Assembly: GCA_030445245.1 (NCBI GenBank)
Contig: JAUCSD010000001.1
Location: forward strand, 248,001-312,000
DNA from: Candidatus Saccharimonadota bacterium
Lineage (GTDB): Bacteria > Patescibacteriota > Saccharimonadia > Saccharimonadales > Saccharimonadaceae
DNA: 64,000 nucleotides
Direction of reading: 5' to 3'
Shown here piece by piece: positions 16,937 through 26,966 of this stretch. Each line of letters starts with the position of its first letter. The first letter of the stretch is position 1. A program made the position numbers and the translations under genes. The notes beneath the pieces were generated by a model. It worked only from the letters and a program-made list of their open reading frames with translations. It did not search any database and was not told the origin of the DNA.

Positions 16937-18222
16937 ATGAAATAATTTTCAAGATAACACTTTCGGTCATTTCTTTCTTTGTTATTATGACATTATTCAA
17001 GAACTATGTTTTTCTGATCATTGCTCCTCTATACCCCATTCGTGAGCAGCTGCGCTATATTCGTCAGATGAATAGACGGGCTCGTCAAAAATTACCAAGA
17101 TATGAGCCTCGTGTCTCAGTTGTTATACCTGCCTGGAATGAAGAAGTGGGTATTCTCAAGACGATAGAGTCAGTACTGCACAATGGCTATAAGAATACCG
17201 AAATAATTATTATCAATGATGGATCAACTGACGGCTCACATAGACTCATCACTAAGTATGTCAAAAAAGTGGGATCTATAAGGCCGAATAAAATTTCACG
17301 AATTTGTTATGCCTATCAGAAGAATGGCGGGAAAGGAAAGGCGCTCAATAACGGCATTAAACGTGCCCGGGGTGATATCATTCTCACGATTGACGCAGAC
17401 TCTGCTCTTCAAAAAGGTGCAATTCAGAAGCTCGTAAGGTATTATCTTGACGATGAAATTATGGCGGTGGTTGGTAACGTCGAGGTGATCAATGCAGCGA
17501 GCATCTATGGATTTGCACAGCAGCTTGAGTATTATTTTGGGTTTTATAATAAACGTGCCCACGCCCTGCTTGGTGGAGAATATATTTTTGGAGGAGCCTG
17601 TGCCTCGTTTAGGAAAAGTGTATTCGAGCGGATTGGCATGTTCGATACCGACAATAAGACAGAGGATATTGAAATGTCGATGCGCACTAAGGTGTATGGC
17701 ATGAAATCGGCATATGCCGAGGATGTAGTTTGTTACACTGAAGGCGCATCAGATCTAAAAGGCCTTGTCGCACAGCGAATACGTTGGAAGAAAGGACGAC
17801 TCGATACCTTTATTAAATACCGCTCACTCTTCTTTTCAACCGCTACTGAACATAACGCGTTTTTATCATTCTTCATTCTACCCTTTTCGGTACTCATGGA
17901 AGTCCAGTTATTATTTGAACCAATCGCTATCGCCATATTGATTGTCTATAGTATCTTAGCGAGTGAATACCTATCGCTTGCGATTGGACTTCTTTTCATT
18001 GGACTCGTATTTTTTGTCGTATCAGTCTTTCACGTTCATCGTCCGCGTCCGTTTTTTACTCTTTACTTCCCCTTCTTTTGGCCGCTGTTTTACATGCTTG
18101 ATTGGATTGAATATCTTGCGCTATATAAGAGCATTAGCATGATCCGCAAACGTAAAGATGTCGAATGGCAACGCTGGGATCGAAAAGGTATTAACGCCGT
18201 TATCGTAAAGGAGGAGGTATGA
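16933..18222 (+). CDS. Family 2 glycosyltransferase, poly-GlcNAc-synthase-like
   Basis: 429 residues: an N-terminal membrane segment, cytoplasmic GT-A domain with VVIPAWNEE, INDGSTDGS, DADSAL, acceptor-site ED in TEDIEMSMR and the processive QRIRW motif, then three or four membrane segments. This is the layout of IcaA/PgaC and hyaluronan-type synthases, which polymerise and extrude a beta-linked sugar chain. It overlaps the genes on both sides by four bases. The product sugar is not certain. Confidence 0.88.
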   Translation: MNEIIFKITLSVISFFVIMTLFKNYVFLIIAPLYPIREQLRYIRQMNRRARQKLPRYEPRVSVVIPAWNEEVGILKTIESVLHNGYKNTEIIIINDGSTDGSHRLITKYVKKVGSIRPNKISRICYAYQKNGGKGKALNNGIKRARGDIILTIDADSALQKGAIQKLVRYYLDDEIMAVVGNVEVINAASIYGFAQQLEYYFGFYNKRAHALLGGEYIFGGACASFRKSVFERIGMFDTDNKTEDIEMSMRTKVYGMKSAYAEDVVCYTEGASDLKGLVAQRIRWKKGRLDTFIKYRSLFFSTATEHNAFLSFFILPFSVLMEVQLLFEPIAIAILIVYSILASEYLSLAIGLLFIGLVFFVVSVFHVHRPRPFFTLYFPFFWPLFYMLDWIEYLALYKSISMIRKRKDVEWQRWDRKGINAVIVKEEV

Positions 18223-19418
18223 CACATAAGGAACTCGTTGTCGTTAATCTATTCTTGGGAGTACTCATTGTCTTTTTTGGCTTACTAACACTTGGCACGT
18301 CGCTCAATCAAAGTCCTTTGGCTATGGTGGCTAATGCAATAAAAAATGATACGGCAGCGACCCAAGCGCAACTTCAAAATGACCAGATAAAACGGTGCAA
18401 TAAGGCATCTCCATTACTATTCCCTGAACATGAGGATGATCCGCATCTTATTAAGCTAAAAGTATACCAGGATATGTGCCAATCTTTTGTAACTGACACA
18501 CTCATGGTTTTTACGGGCTTCCCTCAAGACGCGACAACCGCCGAGGCTGATGCAACGGTCATGGCAAAGAAGCTAATTCTTCTGAGTACATCAGGTATTA
18601 AGCCGATTGTCGTTGCTGAGCCGTATGCCACTAGTGGAGCGGTTTCGTATAGGGACTTTATAAATGGAAAATACGACCTTACACTTCAAATCTACTTTGA
18701 GAAAATTCACGATCTTGGCGTGACCGACAAGATGATGGGTACATGGGTGCCCTTTCCTGAGTCAAATACACCGAACTGGAATAATAAAGATACCGAGCCA
18801 CACGATTTCGCGTTATGCGTAAATAAGTATCTGAGCGCATATAAAAAACAGTTTCCTTCAGCTCAGGGTAGTATTTTACTCAATGCTACAACCTACGATC
18901 CGAATGATCTCGAGTACGATAACGGTGATTATCTAGATTTGACGCCGTACGTTCAAGACATCAATAAAAGTCTTGTTAGCAGTCTCGGAATCCAAGGATT
19001 TCCATGGATATCGAACGCGACTGTGAAACGGCGCGATATATTCCGCGCCTCAGAGTTCTTGCAGCCCGATTTAGCCATATCGGCTGCTCGAGAACTGCGC
19101 ACTCGTAACATCTGGTTTAATACGGGATCATTTGCTAGGAAATACACAAATGATCCTGCCAAGTTAATGACCGTATCAAACAGTGATCGTAAGGCAATAC
19201 TCAGTGGCATTCTCGAGACAGCAAACAGTGTTCAGGATTACCAGCAGAACAATTATCGTGTATCAATTAATTTGTTCAGTGAAGATAAAAGTGATACGAC
19301 TGAAGCGACTGATTGGTCGTATTTCCAAAATGATGACTCAAAAACAATTCTAAGATATTTCTTATCGGAAGCTCAAAATCTCGATATACCTATTTCTATT
19401 TACGACAAGTCGAAGTAA
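18219..19418 (+). CDS. Membrane-anchored extracytoplasmic protein of exopolysaccharide operon
   Basis: 399 residues with one N-terminal membrane segment (about 8-28) and a large outside domain. Stretches such as PIVVAEPY, MGTWVPFPES and GIQGFPWIS, spaced by alternating strands and helices, suggest a TIM-barrel glycoside hydrolase, possibly acting on the polysaccharide made by the upstream synthase. No family is recognised with confidence. It starts inside the end of the glycosyltransferase gene with GGAGGAGG before its ATG. Confidence 0.6.
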   Translation: MTHKELVVVNLFLGVLIVFFGLLTLGTSLNQSPLAMVANAIKNDTAATQAQLQNDQIKRCNKASPLLFPEHEDDPHLIKLKVYQDMCQSFVTDTLMVFTGFPQDATTAEADATVMAKKLILLSTSGIKPIVVAEPYATSGAVSYRDFINGKYDLTLQIYFEKIHDLGVTDKMMGTWVPFPESNTPNWNNKDTEPHDFALCVNKYLSAYKKQFPSAQGSILLNATTYDPNDLEYDNGDYLDLTPYVQDINKSLVSSLGIQGFPWISNATVKRRDIFRASEFLQPDLAISAARELRTRNIWFNTGSFARKYTNDPAKLMTVSNSDRKAILSGILETANSVQDYQQNNYRVSINLFSEDKSDTTEATDWSYFQNDDSKTILRYFLSEAQNLDIPISIYDKSK

Positions 19419-19463
19419 ACAGCGCAAAGTACGTAGGTAAAGAATGATACAATTAATCTCAAG

Positions 19464-20000
19464 ATGAGAACTATGTTACACTCACTTGATCATCGATTTA
19501 CGGCCATAATCCAAGGGTGGTCAAACTGGGTACGTCCATTTATGCTGTTCGCCACACTTGTTGGTCAGCCTATCTTTACGGTAGGAATCGGTGCGCTTAT
19601 AGCGGGCATTGGCTGGGGGGCATCAAACGAGAGCCTGTTTATGGCTGGAATTATCGCCGTGGCAACATTTGGCATTAGTACTCTAGCAAAATTATATTTC
19701 CGACGCGACCGTCCTGTAACGGAATACGTAGCGCGCATGCGGTTTGATACGTACAGTATGCCAAGCGGACACGCTGCTGGGGCGGCCACTTCGTATGGTT
19801 TATTGGCAATTATCTTTTGCCCGATGGTACCTATGCTCTGGGCCTATGTCATTGGTATTTTAACCTCATTGCTCGTCCTATTGATTGGCGTGTCGCGTGT
19901 TTATCTTGGTGCACATTATCCGAGCGACGTGATTGCCGGCTGGCTACTTGGGTTAGCGGGTCTTGTTAGTATCATCTTTATTGTCCAGCCAAGCTTATGA
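19464..20000 (+). CDS. PAP2-family membrane phosphatase
   Basis: 178 residues, five to six membrane segments. The three phosphatase motifs are clear: KLYFRRDRP, SMPSGH and SRVYLGAHYPSD. Such enzymes dephosphorylate lipid phosphates, for example undecaprenyl diphosphate or phosphatidate. It overlaps the lipid kinase gene by four bases (ATGA), so the two act in the same lipid cycle or are at least made together. Confidence 0.92.
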   Translation: MRTMLHSLDHRFTAIIQGWSNWVRPFMLFATLVGQPIFTVGIGALIAGIGWGASNESLFMAGIIAVATFGISTLAKLYFRRDRPVTEYVARMRFDTYSMPSGHAAGAATSYGLLAIIFCPMVPMLWAYVIGILTSLLVLLIGVSRVYLGAHYPSDVIAGWLLGLAGLVSIIFIVQPSL

Positions 20001-20845
20001 AAGTGGTCGTTGTATATAATCCCAAATCTGGAGGTGGGCTGACGCGAAGCGAGCTTCGTGCGCTTTTTAATAAGTATGATCTTACTATTGATACGTTTGT
20101 GCCGATCGACGATAAGATGAGCCGTAAGCTCGCGCCGTTTATCAAAAAGAAGGCTACGATTGTCGCGGTCGGTGGTGATGGAACACTGAGTGGTGTCGCT
20201 GGTCTTATCGCGGGCACACCGGCTGTGTTTGCACCTTTACCCGGCGGTACTCTGAATCACTTTACGAAGGATCTCGGTATCTCCCAAGATATTGAAGAAG
20301 CAGTAGCGAGGCTTTCCCATGCAAAAATTCAGGAGATTGACGTGGCTAGAGTAAATGGAACGGTATTTATCAATAACTCGAGCATCGGTCTATACCCTTC
20401 GTCGCTTCGTATGCGTGATCGATTTGAGCAGTATCTTGGTAAATGGTTAGCGGCACTCATCTCAAGTATTAGAACGCTCGTCCGTTTTCGCACCTATAAC
20501 GTAACTATCGGCGATGAAACGTTTCGTACGCCGTTCGTATTTGTTGGTAATAATATTTATTCACTTGAAGGTCTCGGAGGCGTCACGCGTAATCGTCTTA
20601 ATAAAGGTGTCTTGTCTGTGTTCATCGCGCGCACGAGCTCCCGTCTTGTGCTTTTTAAGATTGTTTTGTTTGCGCTCATTGGCCAAATGCATTTGCTTGA
20701 TGAATTTGATGAACGAAAAACAACTCGACTGAGTATTGTGTCAAAACGAAAACGACTGAGCGTCTCACGTGATGGTGAAGTGATGCATCTTAAGCCACCA
20801 CTTACCTACGAGATTCAAGCAGGCGTGCTGAGAATACTGTATTAA
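19997..20845 (+). CDS. Diacylglycerol kinase catalytic-domain lipid kinase
   Basis: The 282-residue protein has NPKSGGG near the start, GGDGTLSG at about 56 and PGGTLNHFTKDL, the motifs of soluble DagK/YegS-type lipid kinases, which phosphorylate diacylglycerol or similar lipids. Translation is coupled to the PAP2 phosphatase, giving opposite activities from one mRNA. Confidence 0.9.
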   Translation: MKVVVVYNPKSGGGLTRSELRALFNKYDLTIDTFVPIDDKMSRKLAPFIKKKATIVAVGGDGTLSGVAGLIAGTPAVFAPLPGGTLNHFTKDLGISQDIEEAVARLSHAKIQEIDVARVNGTVFINNSSIGLYPSSLRMRDRFEQYLGKWLAALISSIRTLVRFRTYNVTIGDETFRTPFVFVGNNIYSLEGLGGVTRNRLNKGVLSVFIARTSSRLVLFKIVLFALIGQMHLLDEFDERKTTRLSIVSKRKRLSVSRDGEVMHLKPPLTYEIQAGVLRILY

Positions 20846-20897
20846 GATATGATTCGCGCCATAAGCGCAACCAAAGGGTGGTATAATGGAAAACAAT

Positions 20898-22031
20898 ATG
20901 AAAGTACGAATAGACATCGACACGAGAACATTTGTGCGTTTTTGGTTAGTAGTAATTGGATTTGCCTTCGCAATCCTGGCAATTTATAGCGTCCGAACGA
21001 CATTAGTCCTGATTGGCATCGCCTTTTTCCTCGCACTCGCTCTTAATGCCCCCGTGAGCTTTCTAGCACGAAACTTACCAGGCAAAAGTCGTATCGCCGG
21101 AACGGCAGTAGCCTATATTCTTGTTATTGCAGTACTTGCCGCGTTTGCTTTTCTGGTCGTACCACCTATCGTGCAACAAACAGTAAAGTTTAGTCAGACA
21201 ATCCCTAGCTTGCTCGATAACGCCACAAGCCAGTGGCATGGACTAAACAGTCTTGTTACGAAATATCACCTCGAGTCTCAGGTTAATAGTGCTATACATA
21301 CGATTCAAAACAACACGACTGGTTGGGCTGCACAAGCTAGCCAAAATGTACTCTCGGGTATCAGCTCGGTTGCGGGTATCATCGTATCAGGGATTCTTGT
21401 ACTCGTACTCTCCTTCCTTATGCTTATCGAAGGACCAATGTGGCTGAAACGAATATGGGGAATTTATAATGACGAAGAACGTATGGAGTACCACCGTAGA
21501 CTAGTAAGTCGTATGTACAATGTCGTGACAGGATACGTCATTGGTCAGCTAACAGTGTCAGCAATCGATGCGGCCTGTGCTGGGCTTGTTGTATTTGTTT
21601 TAAGCTTCGTCTTTCCGTCCGTTCCTGTCAATTTGGCTTTGCCAGCAGTCGCTGTCGCCTTCACTCTTTCATTGATACCCCTTTTTGGTGCAACGATTGC
21701 CGGCGTCATTATATCTGTTCTTCTGGCGTTTAACGACCTGACTGCCGGTATCATATTTGGCATCTACTTCATCCTTTATCAGCAGCTTGAGAATAACTTT
21801 ATTTCACCAACTATCCAAGCGCGCAAGCTTGAACTCTCTGCGCTGACCGTTCTTTGTTCCGTGATACTTGGCGTGACACTGTTCGGTCTTGTCGGTGGTA
21901 TCGTCTCGATCCCAATCGCTGGATGTGTCAAAGTATTACTTGAAGACTATCTCGTTCGTGCAAAAAAGAATCGTGAGCGTAGTGAAACGCCAATCACGAA
22001 GCTGGCTAAAAAGTTACACGCTAGCGATTAG
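20898..22031 (+). CDS. AI-2E family transporter
   Basis: About 377 residues with eight predicted membrane segments and the PF01594-type core (PALAVAFTLSLIPLFGA, ISPTIQARKLELSAL). The family has been linked to autoinducer export and to sodium or proton antiport; the function here is open. TATAAT overlaps the ATG at 20886, so transcription should begin after it and the ATG at 20898 is the likelier start. Its stop codon overlaps that of convergent cysS by four bases. Confidence 0.87.
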   Translation: MKVRIDIDTRTFVRFWLVVIGFAFAILAIYSVRTTLVLIGIAFFLALALNAPVSFLARNLPGKSRIAGTAVAYILVIAVLAAFAFLVVPPIVQQTVKFSQTIPSLLDNATSQWHGLNSLVTKYHLESQVNSAIHTIQNNTTGWAAQASQNVLSGISSVAGIIVSGILVLVLSFLMLIEGPMWLKRIWGIYNDEERMEYHRRLVSRMYNVVTGYVIGQLTVSAIDAACAGLVVFVLSFVFPSVPVNLALPAVAVAFTLSLIPLFGATIAGVIISVLLAFNDLTAGIIFGIYFILYQQLENNFISPTIQARKLELSALTVLCSVILGVTLFGLVGGIVSIPIAGCVKVLLEDYLVRAKKNRERSETPITKLAKKLHASD

Positions 22032-23479
22032 TTAGCGTATTCCCAGATAGTGCCGTCTTGGGTGTCGAGGACGGTGATTCCTTTTTCCTTAAGAGTGTCT
22101 CGTAGCTTATCAGACTTAGCCCAGTCCTTTGTGTCTCGAGCACGCTCACGTTCAATGATAAGTTGTTTCGTATCATCATCAATGTCGGGCGTACTGGCCT
22201 GTAGCTGCAATCCGAGGACGCTATCAATCGTTTCAAGTAGTTGTTTCAAGCCATGCTGGTGAATTGCGCTAATAGGCTTGCCGTCGAGTCTAGAGAAGGC
22301 CTCGTCGACGACACGCAGAGCCTCTGGTGTGTTGAGGTCATTGTTAAGGGCCTCCATGATGGCGCCTGAGGCGGCTACGAGCGTAATGGTGTTATCTGCA
22401 TCCGGAGTTAGCGTGTCGTATGTTTGGAAGCGTAGAGCGGCAATATTGCGCCAGTGGTTCAAGCGGTTTTTGGCGGCTGTTAGGTTTTCGAAGGTAAAGT
22501 TGCCTTCATTACTATATTGGCCTTGCAGTACGAACATACGATAGTCGAGAGGACTGAAGCCTTTTTCTACAAGATCTTGAAGCGTATATCCATTACCCAG
22601 GCTCTTGCTGATCTTCGTGCCGTTAACCTTGAGGTGGTTATTGTGAAGCCAGTAGTGAGAGAAGATTTTTCCACTTGCTGCTTCCGATTGGGCGATTTCA
22701 TTTGTATGATGAACGGGAATATGATCGATTCCTCCGGTATGGATATCAATGGTCGGGCCAAGAATACTCATAGCCATGGCTGAACATTCCAAATGCCAGC
22801 CTGGGAAGCCCATTTTCTTTTCATCACCTGTATCGAGAAGATCAGTTGGTGTTTCCCATTCCATGTCGCGAACTTCGCCAGCGGGCGTGAATTTCCAGAG
22901 GGCAAAATCACTTGGGTTACGCTTTTCAACGTTGAATTCAACGCGAGCACCAGCTTTTTGAGCTTCAAGATCAAGTCCCGCGAAGTCTGCATAGGTTGGA
23001 AATTTACTTATATCAAAATAGATACCATCGTCAATTTGATAGGTGTACCCCTTCTCTTTGAGGATTCGTACGAGATCAAGCTGTTGGGGAATGAAGTCGG
23101 TCGCTTTGGTGATATGCCCCGGCATGATGAGGCCCAGCTTCTCTATGCCCATAAGAAAATCTTCGGCATAGTATTCTGCTATTTCCCAGGCTGTTTTGCC
23201 TTCGCGTCGGGCACCCTTTTGCATCTTATCTTCACCTGTGTCTTCCTCGTCGTTAACGAGGTGGCCAACATCGGTAATATTCATGACGCGCTCAACGTTA
23301 TATCCGTCCGCGATTAGCGTACGGACGAGCATATCCCAGTAAATATATGCTGACCAGTTCCCTACATGCAAAAAGTCGTAAACCGTTGGACCACAGGTAT
23401 AGAGATTTACCTTCTTTTCATCAATTGGCGCGAATACGTCGGTTTGTCGGGTTAGGGTGTTATGTAGTTTGAGTGTCAT
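22028..23479 (-). CDS. cysS: Cysteinyl-tRNA synthetase
   Basis: The 483-residue class I synthetase has the zinc ligand Cys in YTCGPTVYD, HVGN in place of HIGH, WHLECSAM and GGIDHIPVHHTNE for zinc and amino acid binding, and KISKS (KMSKS). It charges tRNA-Cys with cysteine. Its start overlaps the end of the DHH phosphoesterase gene by 20 bases, so the two are probably co-transcribed. Confidence 0.97.
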   Translation of the reverse strand: MTLKLHNTLTRQTDVFAPIDEKKVNLYTCGPTVYDFLHVGNWSAYIYWDMLVRTLIADGYNVERVMNITDVGHLVNDEEDTGEDKMQKGARREGKTAWEIAEYYAEDFLMGIEKLGLIMPGHITKATDFIPQQLDLVRILKEKGYTYQIDDGIYFDISKFPTYADFAGLDLEAQKAGARVEFNVEKRNPSDFALWKFTPAGEVRDMEWETPTDLLDTGDEKKMGFPGWHLECSAMAMSILGPTIDIHTGGIDHIPVHHTNEIAQSEAASGKIFSHYWLHNNHLKVNGTKISKSLGNGYTLQDLVEKGFSPLDYRMFVLQGQYSNEGNFTFENLTAAKNRLNHWRNIAALRFQTYDTLTPDADNTITLVAASGAIMEALNNDLNTPEALRVVDEAFSRLDGKPISAIHQHGLKQLLETIDSVLGLQLQASTPDIDDDTKQLIIERERARDTKDWAKSDKLRDTLKEKGITVLDTQDGTIWEYAN

Positions 23480-24458
23480 GGTCGTAGGCTTTCAATGCTT
23501 TATCTGTTGCAGTCACAAGTTCTGCTACGATTTTATCGTATTCTTCATAAGCGCGGAAGCCTGAGGCGTACTTATGACCACCACCACCGAAGTAACCAGC
23601 AATTTCTTCAGCGATTGGGATGTTGGCGCGGAGTTTGCCTGTTATCTTACCATCAGGATAGGTCTTGATAGCTACGCCAATTTCAACGCCTTCAACTAGA
23701 CGCATTTCATCAAGTACGAGAACACTTGGGTTGTACTGGTCACTATAGGCCTGAATGTCTTCCCAGGGAATATGGACAACGGCGAGCTTGCCGTCGAGCA
23801 AGTATTCAATCCGACCGAGGAGCTCACCTTTATAGGCAAGGATTTCAGGAGACTTTTTCATGAACTCACGACGTCGACCTTCGATTACGGATGAGGCGGC
23901 ACCGAGCTCGGTTAATTTGCCAGCTACGAAGTATGTCTCGGCGGTTACGTTCTGCGTACTCAGACCAAGACTATCACTAAGGATAGCGACGAGCATGTTC
24001 TCGGCTGCTTGCTGGTTGATTTTCCATCCGTTATCAGCAGCTAGGCGGTAGAGAATCTCACTGGTAGCCACTGCATCCTCAGACAGCATGGTGTGCTCGA
24101 ATGTGAGCGTAGAGCCGGTTGTGTGGTGATCGACCACGAGTACTGGATGAGACTCAAGGAAGTGGCGTACGCCTGGTGTTTCGAGTACTTTAGTAATGAG
24201 CACATCAGCGCTGGTGTCGACAATGATAGCAAGATCAGCAGATGTGTCGAACTCGCTTACTACTCGGTCCCATCCTTGGATGTAACGCAGATATTTTGGT
24301 GTTTCAACAGGACAATAGAGAATGACGTCTTTGCCAAGGTCACCTAATATTTCCTCAAGTGCGAGGGCGCTGCCAACGCTATCGCCGTCTGGATTTTCGG
24401 CCTGGATGACAATTATTTTTTTTGCTGCGTCAATAAGGGATGCTGGTTCTTTATACAT
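23460..24458 (-). CDS. DHH/DHHA1 phosphoesterase (NrnA-like)
   Basis: 332 residues: DGDSVGSAL (about 20-28), DTSAD, the DHH motif in VVDHHTTGS, and C-terminal GGGGHKYASG of DHHA1. NrnA-type enzymes degrade nanoRNA and may hydrolyse pAp or cyclic dinucleotides. Located directly upstream of cysS, overlapping it. Confidence 0.92.
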   Translation of the reverse strand: MYKEPASLIDAAKKIIVIQAENPDGDSVGSALALEEILGDLGKDVILYCPVETPKYLRYIQGWDRVVSEFDTSADLAIIVDTSADVLITKVLETPGVRHFLESHPVLVVDHHTTGSTLTFEHTMLSEDAVATSEILYRLAADNGWKINQQAAENMLVAILSDSLGLSTQNVTAETYFVAGKLTELGAASSVIEGRRREFMKKSPEILAYKGELLGRIEYLLDGKLAVVHIPWEDIQAYSDQYNPSVLVLDEMRLVEGVEIGVAIKTYPDGKITGKLRANIPIAEEIAGYFGGGGHKYASGFRAYEEYDKIVAELVTATDKALKAYDHDTQTT

Positions 24459-24528
24459 ATTCCCTTTATTGTAACAGATTATAGAGGTGTATTAAGGGTG
24501 AAATATGATTGATATATAACGGTTGTCA

Positions 24529-25143
24529 TTATAGTATTCGCCGTCCTTCAAGAGCATGCGAGAGAGTGATCTGGTCGGCGTATTCAAGGTCAACGCCAAC
24601 GGGGATGCCGCGGGCGAGTCGAGTCATTTTAACCTCGTAGCCGTTTTCTTGAATAAATCGTTGCAAGAATAATGCGGTTGATTCGCCTTCAACACTTGCG
24701 TTTGTGGCGATAATGATCTCTTCCACTTGATCTGCCTTAAGCCGGGCAAGTAGTTCTGGTATGTGGAGTTGCTCTGGGCCAACGCCATCAATAGGTGAAA
24801 TGGCACCACCGAGTACATGGTAAGTGCCATCATACTGCCCTGTTCGCTCGAGTGCGATGATATCAAGTGGTTCTTCTACAACAGCTACGAGTTGTTTATT
24901 ACGTGACGGGTCACTGTATAGCTTCGATATGTCCTCACTAGCGTCAATCAACGCGAATGTTACAGGGCATGTTTTGACACCGCTATGAAGCTCAGCTATT
25001 GTCCGTGCTAGCTTCTGAGCGATATGCTGATCGCCCCGTAATAGATAATATGCATAGCGCTCCGCTGTGCGGGCACCAACGCCTGGCAGTCGGCCAAGTT
25101 CGTCAATTGCACGCAGGAGCGCTGCAGGTAGTAGCTGCGTCAA
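24529..25143 (-). CDS. recR: Recombination protein RecR, zinc finger degenerate
   Basis: The 204-residue protein has the N-terminal helix-hairpin-helix LPGVGARTAERYAYYLL and the Toprim domain (VVEEPLDIIALERTGQYDGTYHVLGG). RecR acts with RecF/RecO in loading RecA. The family's four-Cys zinc finger should lie at about 55-80; here only one Cys remains (KTCPVTF) and the others are Ile, Ser and Leu-type residues. It follows ybaB by eight bases, the classical dnaX-ybaB-recR neighbourhood. Confidence 0.95.
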   Translation of the reverse strand: MTQLLPAALLRAIDELGRLPGVGARTAERYAYYLLRGDQHIAQKLARTIAELHSGVKTCPVTFALIDASEDISKLYSDPSRNKQLVAVVEEPLDIIALERTGQYDGTYHVLGGAISPIDGVGPEQLHIPELLARLKADQVEEIIIATNASVEGESTALFLQRFIQENGYEVKMTRLARGIPVGVDLEYADQITLSHALEGRRIL

Positions 25144-25151
25144 GTTAACTC

Positions 25152-25442
25152 CTAGAGTCCAAGGTTACCGAGACCACCCATGAGTGGCTTCATTTTTTCA
25201 GCGGCAACTTCTTGTGCTTTTGCCATGCCATCGCGTACAGCAATTTCAATCCAGTGTTCTAGCTCTGAGATATCATCAAGGTCAACTTGAGCTGGGTCGA
25301 TTTTAACACTCTTGATTTTAAGTTCACCATTGATTTGAACAACGACAGCACCGTCGCCTGCCTCAACTTCAATGATTTCTTTTGCTAGGTCTTTTTGCGC
25401 TTTGCGCAGTTGATTCAACATCTTTACTTGGTCAAACGCCAT
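25152..25442 (-). CDS. ybaB: YbaB/EbfC-family nucleoid-associated protein
   Basis: The 96-residue protein has the family helix MLNQLRKAQKDLAKEI, the central GELKIKSVKIDP strand pair and the C-terminal DGMAKAQEVAAEKM helix. It forms a DNA-binding dimer. It is next to recR as in most bacteria. Confidence 0.9.
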   Translation of the reverse strand: MAFDQVKMLNQLRKAQKDLAKEIIEVEAGDGAVVVQINGELKIKSVKIDPAQVDLDDISELEHWIEIAVRDGMAKAQEVAAEKMKPLMGGLGNLGL

Positions 25443-25481
25443 TGTCTTATTCCTCCGTCAATTTACTTTACCCAGTATACG

Positions 25482-26939
25482 TTACTTCGCGGTAGTTTTA
25501 TATATATAAAATCTATCAGCGTCACCGGCCATGCTGTCCGTTACGATGCGCCAAGGCTCGGTTGCGTTTTTTGTGTAGGCTGCTCGGCTGACAATCGTTG
25601 TCGGGGCGGCTACTGGTGAGGTAGCGGGAGCGACGAGGACATCTTTTTGGTAGTGAGCTACTACTTGATAGAATGGTACTTCTTTCTCGCTGACAACGAG
25701 AGCGACAATTCCACGATCTTTTACGTCGAGTTGGTCATTAACGAGGCGTAGGTCTTCACTAAAGTTACCAGCGGTCTGTGGGTCGTATTGGTAGCCGTAC
25801 ATGTATCTATCGACTCCCGAGAGAACCATACCACCGATCAATACGGCAAGAGGAATAAGTCCGGCCAGCCGAGCGTACGGGTTGCGTGGGAATAAGCGAT
25901 ACCAATTGCTTAGTAGTGTGCTGATGCCCATTGCCATGAGGAGAACGACTGGAACGAAGGTGATACTGACAAAGTTAGGATTAATAATCAGGACCGGCAG
26001 CAGTAGGATGATCCACGCAGCGGTGATATAGCTACGTGCCGTGTATTTTGTCGTAACGAGACGGAAGATGCCAAGGAGAATGAGTATCATTGATCCAAGA
26101 CCGTAGACTGGTGTCATGAGAGTGCCGCTACTCGGTGATAGGAAGTCGAGGTATTGTCGTAACAGCTGAATGGCATTTGCCTGGAAATCTGGTGAGCTGC
26201 TCGGTATGCCCAGAAGAGTGAGGCCGATCGAGGGATTACGCCAGATGACGTAACCGAGAGGTGTAATCAAAAGTAACGCGCAAATACTTGCAATGAGCAT
26301 TTTTGTTTTTGGTAAACGACGCATGAGATAGCGAAGATGTGGGTGAAGTACGGCGGCGCTTATGAGTGCTGCAAGAATGTAGATACTTAGTGGTGTATAG
26401 AGGCTGAGGGCAGCGATACCAAAGAGGATAATCTTCCATATGCTTGATCCCTTTGCGCCACGAGAGACCATCATGGCGGCAACGAGGAGCCAGATTGACC
26501 AGAAGATGTAGATAATGCTTTGCGTGCCACTTTGTGCTACGAATAGGAATTGCCCGGTAGTAATAACGAGCACGGTCGTGAGAACCGCTACATTTCGACG
26601 GAACCATGTTCGAAGAAGAATAAGCATTCCAACGGCAGATGCTAGGCCAAGGATGAGTGATGGTAGCTTGATGCTGAGGTTTGAGACACCGAGCAGTTCG
26701 ATGCTCGCTCGCTGCATTAAGTGATACGGCAGATTGACGACCATATTTGGATCAAATTTATCCAGTGAGAATCGGATTGCATCACTGCTTATGACCGATT
26801 GCATCTCAGCCGAACTAAGGGCGCCTGGTATGTAGAGCCCTGCTACTGCGAATACAGCTAAGAGAATCAGGCCGATGAGCCCATAACCTAGGAAGTAGCG
26901 CCAGCGATAGAGGAGGTAATCCGTTATATGTTTGCCCAT
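25482..26939 (-). CDS. Integral membrane glycosyltransferase (GT39/ArnT-like)
   Basis: 485 residues with about eleven membrane segments and a short C-terminal outside domain. The first outside loop has DAIRFSLDKFDP, then PSLILGLASAVGMLILL, the pattern of polyprenyl-phosphate-dependent sugar transferases of the GT-C fold. Such enzymes transfer sugars from lipid carriers to proteins or envelope polymers outside the membrane. The exact substrate is unknown. Confidence 0.7.
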   Translation of the reverse strand: MGKHITDYLLYRWRYFLGYGLIGLILLAVFAVAGLYIPGALSSAEMQSVISSDAIRFSLDKFDPNMVVNLPYHLMQRASIELLGVSNLSIKLPSLILGLASAVGMLILLRTWFRRNVAVLTTVLVITTGQFLFVAQSGTQSIIYIFWSIWLLVAAMMVSRGAKGSSIWKIILFGIAALSLYTPLSIYILAALISAAVLHPHLRYLMRRLPKTKMLIASICALLLITPLGYVIWRNPSIGLTLLGIPSSSPDFQANAIQLLRQYLDFLSPSSGTLMTPVYGLGSMILILLGIFRLVTTKYTARSYITAAWIILLLPVLIINPNFVSITFVPVVLLMAMGISTLLSNWYRLFPRNPYARLAGLIPLAVLIGGMVLSGVDRYMYGYQYDPQTAGNFSEDLRLVNDQLDVKDRGIVALVVSEKEVPFYQVVAHYQKDVLVAPATSPVAAPTTIVSRAAYTKNATEPWRIVTDSMAGDADRFYIYKTTAK

Positions 26940-26966
26940 AAATTACTTACGATTATAGCACGATTA

